DNA of 7,533 nucleotides from Bacteroidota bacterium (lineage in GTDB: Bacteria > Bacteroidota > Ignavibacteria > UBA10030): assembly GCA_003519375.1 (NCBI GenBank), contig DOWV01000142.1, positions 4,030 through 11,562 of the forward strand. Direction: 5' to 3'. The translations under genes and the position numbers were made by a program. This document shows, piece after piece, positions 4,558-7,533 of the stretch; position 1 is the first letter of the stretch, and each line of letters opens with the position of its first letter. The notes beneath the pieces are model-generated. The model was not told where the DNA came from. It made no database searches and saw only the letters and a list, made by a program, of their open reading frames with translations.

Positions 4558-6561
4558 ATGGTGCATAGGATTTTCAGGCTATTTCCGGTAGCAGTGTTCT
4601 GTGGATTTCTCGTTGCAGGATGTGCGGGATCCAGCCCAAATGTCGTTGCCCGAATCGGGAATGACCCACTGACGCTCGAAGATTTTGAAGAACAATACTC
4701 CAAGAACAACGGCGGATGGGAGAAGGCCACGGCCTCGACGATGGAGGACCGTGAGCGGTTTTTGGATCTCCTTGTGAGATTCAGGCTCAAGGTGAAGCAG
4801 GCCTATGACACCGGGCTTCTTGCCGACTCGTCCGTTCGAAGTGAGCTTGATGGCTATGAAGTCACCGTTGCCTCAGCATATATGGTCGACAAGGAAATTG
4901 TCGAGCGGAAAGTGCGGCAAATGTACGATCGGAAACGTGATGAGGTAAGGGCCAGCCATATTCTGATACGTCTTGATCCCGCTGCTTCGCCTCAGGACAC
5001 CCTGGCGGCGTACAACAAAGCCATGAAGATTTTGGACATGATCCCCAGGTACAGTTTTGACACGCTGGCGGTTACCTATTCCGAAGACCAGAGTGTCTCC
5101 TTCAATAGAGGAGATGTCGGATTCTTCTCGATTGGCCGGATGGTTCCTGAATTTGAGGATGTTGCCTACAGCTTGAAAATTGGGGAGGTCACCCCTGTTC
5201 CGGTCCGGACACAGTTCGGTTACCACATCATCAAGGTGACAGGCCGTCACCAAAATCGAGGTGCGGTGCGTGTAAGCCACATTCTCAGGCGGTTCAAAGA
5301 TGATATGACGGACACGACCGCGGTGACAGACTCGACATCGATCATCTATAACATATTGAAGGGGGGCGCGGACTTTGCGGAAACAGCCAGGCGCTACAGC
5401 CAGGACCCCAATTCAGGACCGAACGGCGGGGATATCGGCTTTTACGATCGGGAACGGGTGCCTCCGGCCGTGGGAGAAATCTTCTATTCGACACCACTCG
5501 ACTCGGTCTCGCCACCTTTGCGAATGAGTTACGGATATCACATCTTCAAAATCACCGGGTTCACTCCGATGCCGAAATTCCAGGATGCTGAGAAAGATCT
5601 GCGCCAGCAGTATCAGCAAACCTCGTACAATGCCGATTATTCACGTTTTGTGAAATCCCTGCTGAAGGAATATCGGCTGACGATGGACACGCTTGCCATT
5701 GCGGAGCTCTGCAGCAGTCTTGACACCACGAAATCGCCCGCGAACGCCACATGGAGCGACACCCTGAGCCCGCAGCTCAAGAAACGGACTATGTTCACAT
5801 GTCAGGACAGAAAATTCACGGTCAATGATTTTATCGACCACGTGAACATAACGGGTGAGTTCCGGGGGATGCCGCTGAATCCGACAAACGTGCACTACAT
5901 GATTTCAAGGATGGCGGATGGCAAGATCGTTGAAGAGCATGCACGACAGGTTCCGAAACGGTATCCTGCATTTTCCAGACTTCTCAAGGAATACCAGGAC
6001 GGCATTCTCCTCTATCGGATTGAACAGGATGAAGTGTGGAAGAAAGTGGTTGTGAACGACTCTCTTCTCAAAGTGTTTTACGACTCCACGAAAGCCAGGT
6101 ATCGCTGGCCGGACCGTGTGAATTTTGCCGAGATCTTCCTTACGACCGACAGCCTGGCCAAAGCCGCCTACAAAGAAATCAAAGCGGGGAAGGATTTCGG
6201 AGATGTTGCGGAGAAGTACACGATGAGGTCGGGATACAAGGAAAAGAAAGGTGTGTGGGGTTGGACGCCGAATTCCGCGAATGAATTCTCACGGTATGCA
6301 GCGGTTCTGCCTGTCGATAGCATCCCGCCGCCCTTCGAGCATCCCACTGGCTGGTCGGTTATCCAGGTTCTTGGAAAAGACAGCGCCCATGCGAAGACAT
6401 TTGAAGAAGCAAAACCGGAGCTCATGAGTTCTTACCAGGAGTATGCATCCAAGCTCCGCCAGGAAGAGTGGGTGGCGGAATTAAAGCAGCGGTACCCTGT
6501 CGTGATCAACAGGGAAATGTTGACGGAAGCGTTCAAGAGGAAACCTGTTGCTACGCAGTAG
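4558..6561 (+). CDS. Peptidylprolyl isomerase lipoprotein, PpiC/SurA family
   Basis: This 667-aa periplasm-facing lipoprotein should bind unfolded envelope proteins and isomerise prolyl bonds. A lipoprotein signal with lipobox VAGC ends at Cys22. A SurA-like N-terminal segment begins at about 30 (VVARIGNDPLTLEDF). Parvulin domain 1 covers about 131-230 (RASHIL to GYHIIKV), and domain 2 covers about 236-335 (RVSHIL to GYHIFKI). Both keep the two typical histidines. A third parvulin-like module covers about 519-606, where SHIL has become FAEI and GYHI has become GWSVI, so it is probably inactive and substrate-binding. The ATG at 4558 has GGAG five bases upstream. Its 3' end overlaps the next gene by 14 nt. 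The modular order and the neighbouring SurA gene support a chaperone role; specific clients are unknown. Confidence 0.9.
   Translation: MVHRIFRLFPVAVFCGFLVAGCAGSSPNVVARIGNDPLTLEDFEEQYSKNNGGWEKATASTMEDRERFLDLLVRFRLKVKQAYDTGLLADSSVRSELDGYEVTVASAYMVDKEIVERKVRQMYDRKRDEVRASHILIRLDPAASPQDTLAAYNKAMKILDMIPRYSFDTLAVTYSEDQSVSFNRGDVGFFSIGRMVPEFEDVAYSLKIGEVTPVPVRTQFGYHIIKVTGRHQNRGAVRVSHILRRFKDDMTDTTAVTDSTSIIYNILKGGADFAETARRYSQDPNSGPNGGDIGFYDRERVPPAVGEIFYSTPLDSVSPPLRMSYGYHIFKITGFTPMPKFQDAEKDLRQQYQQTSYNADYSRFVKSLLKEYRLTMDTLAIAELCSSLDTTKSPANATWSDTLSPQLKKRTMFTCQDRKFTVNDFIDHVNITGEFRGMPLNPTNVHYMISRMADGKIVEEHARQVPKRYPAFSRLLKEYQDGILLYRIEQDEVWKKVVVNDSLLKVFYDSTKARYRWPDRVNFAEIFLTTDSLAKAAYKEIKAGKDFGDVAEKYTMRSGYKEKKGVWGWTPNSANEFSRYAAVLPVDSIPPPFEHPTGWSVIQVLGKDSAHAKTFEEAKPELMSSYQEYASKLRQEEWVAELKQRYPVVINREMLTEAFKRKPVATQ
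6536..6541 (+). promoter_or_regulatory. Ribosome binding site deciding a TTG start
   Basis: AGAGGA lies six bases before TTG at 6548, inside the end of the upstream gene. The reading frame has an in-frame stop at 6521-6523 and no ATG early enough to retain the lipoprotein signal, so TTG 6548 is the best start (CTG at 6545 is the only close alternative). Confidence 0.7.
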
Positions 6562-7411
6562 CATTTTCTTTGTTTGTTGCCTGGTTTTGTTCGCCGGCTG
6601 CGGCGGAAAATCCGGTTCACAACAACCGGTTGCCCGGCTCGACGGGCAAACACTGACCCTGGACGAGGTCATCGCCCGGCTCGACACGACGCGCGGTATG
6701 ACCCAGGCGCAGGTGGCCGAGTACGCCCGGCGATGGGTGAACGATGAGGTCCTTTACCGGGAAGCGGTCCGAAGGGGTCTCGATGACGACGAAACCATCC
6801 GAAAGCAACTGGAGAACACGCGCCGTCAGCTCGCCATCAATGCGCTCCTCCAGCGGGAGGTATTTACACAGCAATCTCTCAATTGCACGGCCGAAGAAAT
6901 TGCTCAGTACCATGCTTCACACCTGAAAGAGTTTACGCTGTCCACCAATGTCGCCCTCCTCAGTTACGCGCTCTTTCGTGATCGTGACGCGGCAAATACC
7001 TTTCGCGCCAATGTTTTGAGGGGAACACCATGGAGTCAGGCTCTTCGGCAGATCCTAGCAGACCCGCAGCAGGCCGCGTTCGTGGCAGGGCGGGTCGACT
7101 CGGCGTATTACACGGCCGGTACGCTGCTGCCCGTGGAGCTCTGGCGCGTGGCTGCCGCTGCGACAAAGCCGGAGCCGTCGTTTCCCGTCAACACTAGAGA
7201 TGGATTCTACATCCTCAGCCTCTGGAAAATGTCACGCCAGGGTCAGGCGGCCGATCGGGAGTACGTGGAGCGTGAAATCCGTGAACGCCTTGCCGTCGAG
7301 CGCCGCCGGAACGCGTACAATGCTCTTGTCGAAAGCCTCCGCTCGAAACACACGGTCGAGCTCCTGGTCAGCGATCAAGGCGACACGAGTTCAACGAAGT
7401 ATGTGAGATAG
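6548..7411 (+). CDS. SurA-like lipoprotein with a degenerate parvulin domain
   Basis: This 287-aa predicted lipoprotein starts at TTG. Its signal ends in the lipobox FAGC with Cys18, and the following GGK suggests no inner-membrane retention signal of the Asp+2 type. Residues about 28-105 (VARLDGQTLTLDEV through the Arg-rich helices) resemble the SurA N-terminal chaperone domain. Residues about 130-225 keep the outline of a parvulin fold (a beta strand near VALLSYALF and GFYILSL at 219-225, where GYHI would be), but the SHIL histidine and the second histidine are missing. Isomerase activity is therefore unlikely. A helical, charged C-terminal segment follows (about 235-270). It overlaps the upstream chaperone gene by 14 nt, and SurA begins 11 bp later, so the three are probably co-translated. 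Most likely a holdase-type chaperone; the exact role is unknown. Confidence 0.82.
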   Translation: MLRSSIFFVCCLVLFAGCGGKSGSQQPVARLDGQTLTLDEVIARLDTTRGMTQAQVAEYARRWVNDEVLYREAVRRGLDDDETIRKQLENTRRQLAINALLQREVFTQQSLNCTAEEIAQYHASHLKEFTLSTNVALLSYALFRDRDAANTFRANVLRGTPWSQALRQILADPQQAAFVAGRVDSAYYTAGTLLPVELWRVAAAATKPEPSFPVNTRDGFYILSLWKMSRQGQAADREYVEREIRERLAVERRRNAYNALVESLRSKHTVELLVSDQGDTSSTKYVR

Positions 7412-7422
7412 GAGAATTCCCC

Positions 7423-7533
7423 ATGACGGGAAGATATTATTCTTACCTGTTGTCTGTTTTGATGTTGGGTGCTCTCGGTGCGCTCGTCGCGGATGCTCAG
7501 ACCGCCGTCGATCGCATTGTGGCGGTTGTCGAC
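7423..7533 (+). CDS. surA: SurA periplasmic chaperone/peptidylprolyl isomerase (5' part only)
   Basis: Only the first 37 codons are present; the gene runs off the window. The product starts with a Sec signal peptide: a hydrophobic core at about residues 9-23 and a likely cleavage after ADA (residue 25). It then reads QTAVDRIVAVVD. The VDRIVAVVD start of the mature protein is the hallmark of SurA, the periplasmic chaperone that escorts outer-membrane proteins. Unlike its two upstream neighbours it has no lipobox, so it should be soluble. GGAG (7411-7414) lies eight bases before the ATG, and its first G is also the last base of the preceding stop codon. This tight packing supports an operon. 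Parvulin domains cannot be checked here. Confidence 0.82.
   Translation, partial: MTGRYYSYLLSVLMLGALGALVADAQTAVDRIVAVVD

Overview
The window (about 7.5 kb, moderate GC, estimated by eye at a little over 50%) carries seven genes, all on the + strand, in two groups. Protein content suggests a Gram-negative bacterium of the Bacteroidota/Chlorobiota/Ignavibacteriota (FCB) group: a GldA/GldF/GldG-type ABC system and a run of three SurA/PpiC-type envelope chaperone genes, two encoding lipoproteins. This placement is inferred from gene content and not proven by a marker gene.

Region 1 (1-4433) is a four-gene ABC cluster: an ATPase (33-980), a six-helix ABC-2 permease (1200-1934), a GldG-type auxiliary membrane protein (1999-3546) and a membrane-anchored DUF4340-type protein (3543-4433). 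The last two are translationally coupled by an ATGA overlap. The first three have the classic GldA-GldF-GldG order, but this cluster also occurs outside gliding bacteria, so the substrate is unknown. The gaps before the first three genes (1-32, 981-1199, 1935-1998) contain short degenerate repeats with a clear 7-bp period running almost to the start codons. The largest gap also contains a nested imperfect palindrome.

Region 2 (4434-4557) is a 124-bp gap between the groups. It holds two overlapping palindromes and a possible Bacteroidota-type promoter.

Region 3 (4558-7533) encodes periplasmic folding factors: a 667-aa lipoprotein with two parvulin domains and a third degenerate one, a 287-aa lipoprotein with a SurA-like N-terminus, a vestigial parvulin domain and a TTG start overlapping its neighbour by 14 nt, and the first 37 codons of a classical SurA that runs off the window. 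These probably act together on outer-membrane or secreted proteins leaving the Sec translocon.

The most unusual material is in the spacers: heptamer-phased arrays of several different sequence families, and the nested hairpin element with tandem G-A mismatches.
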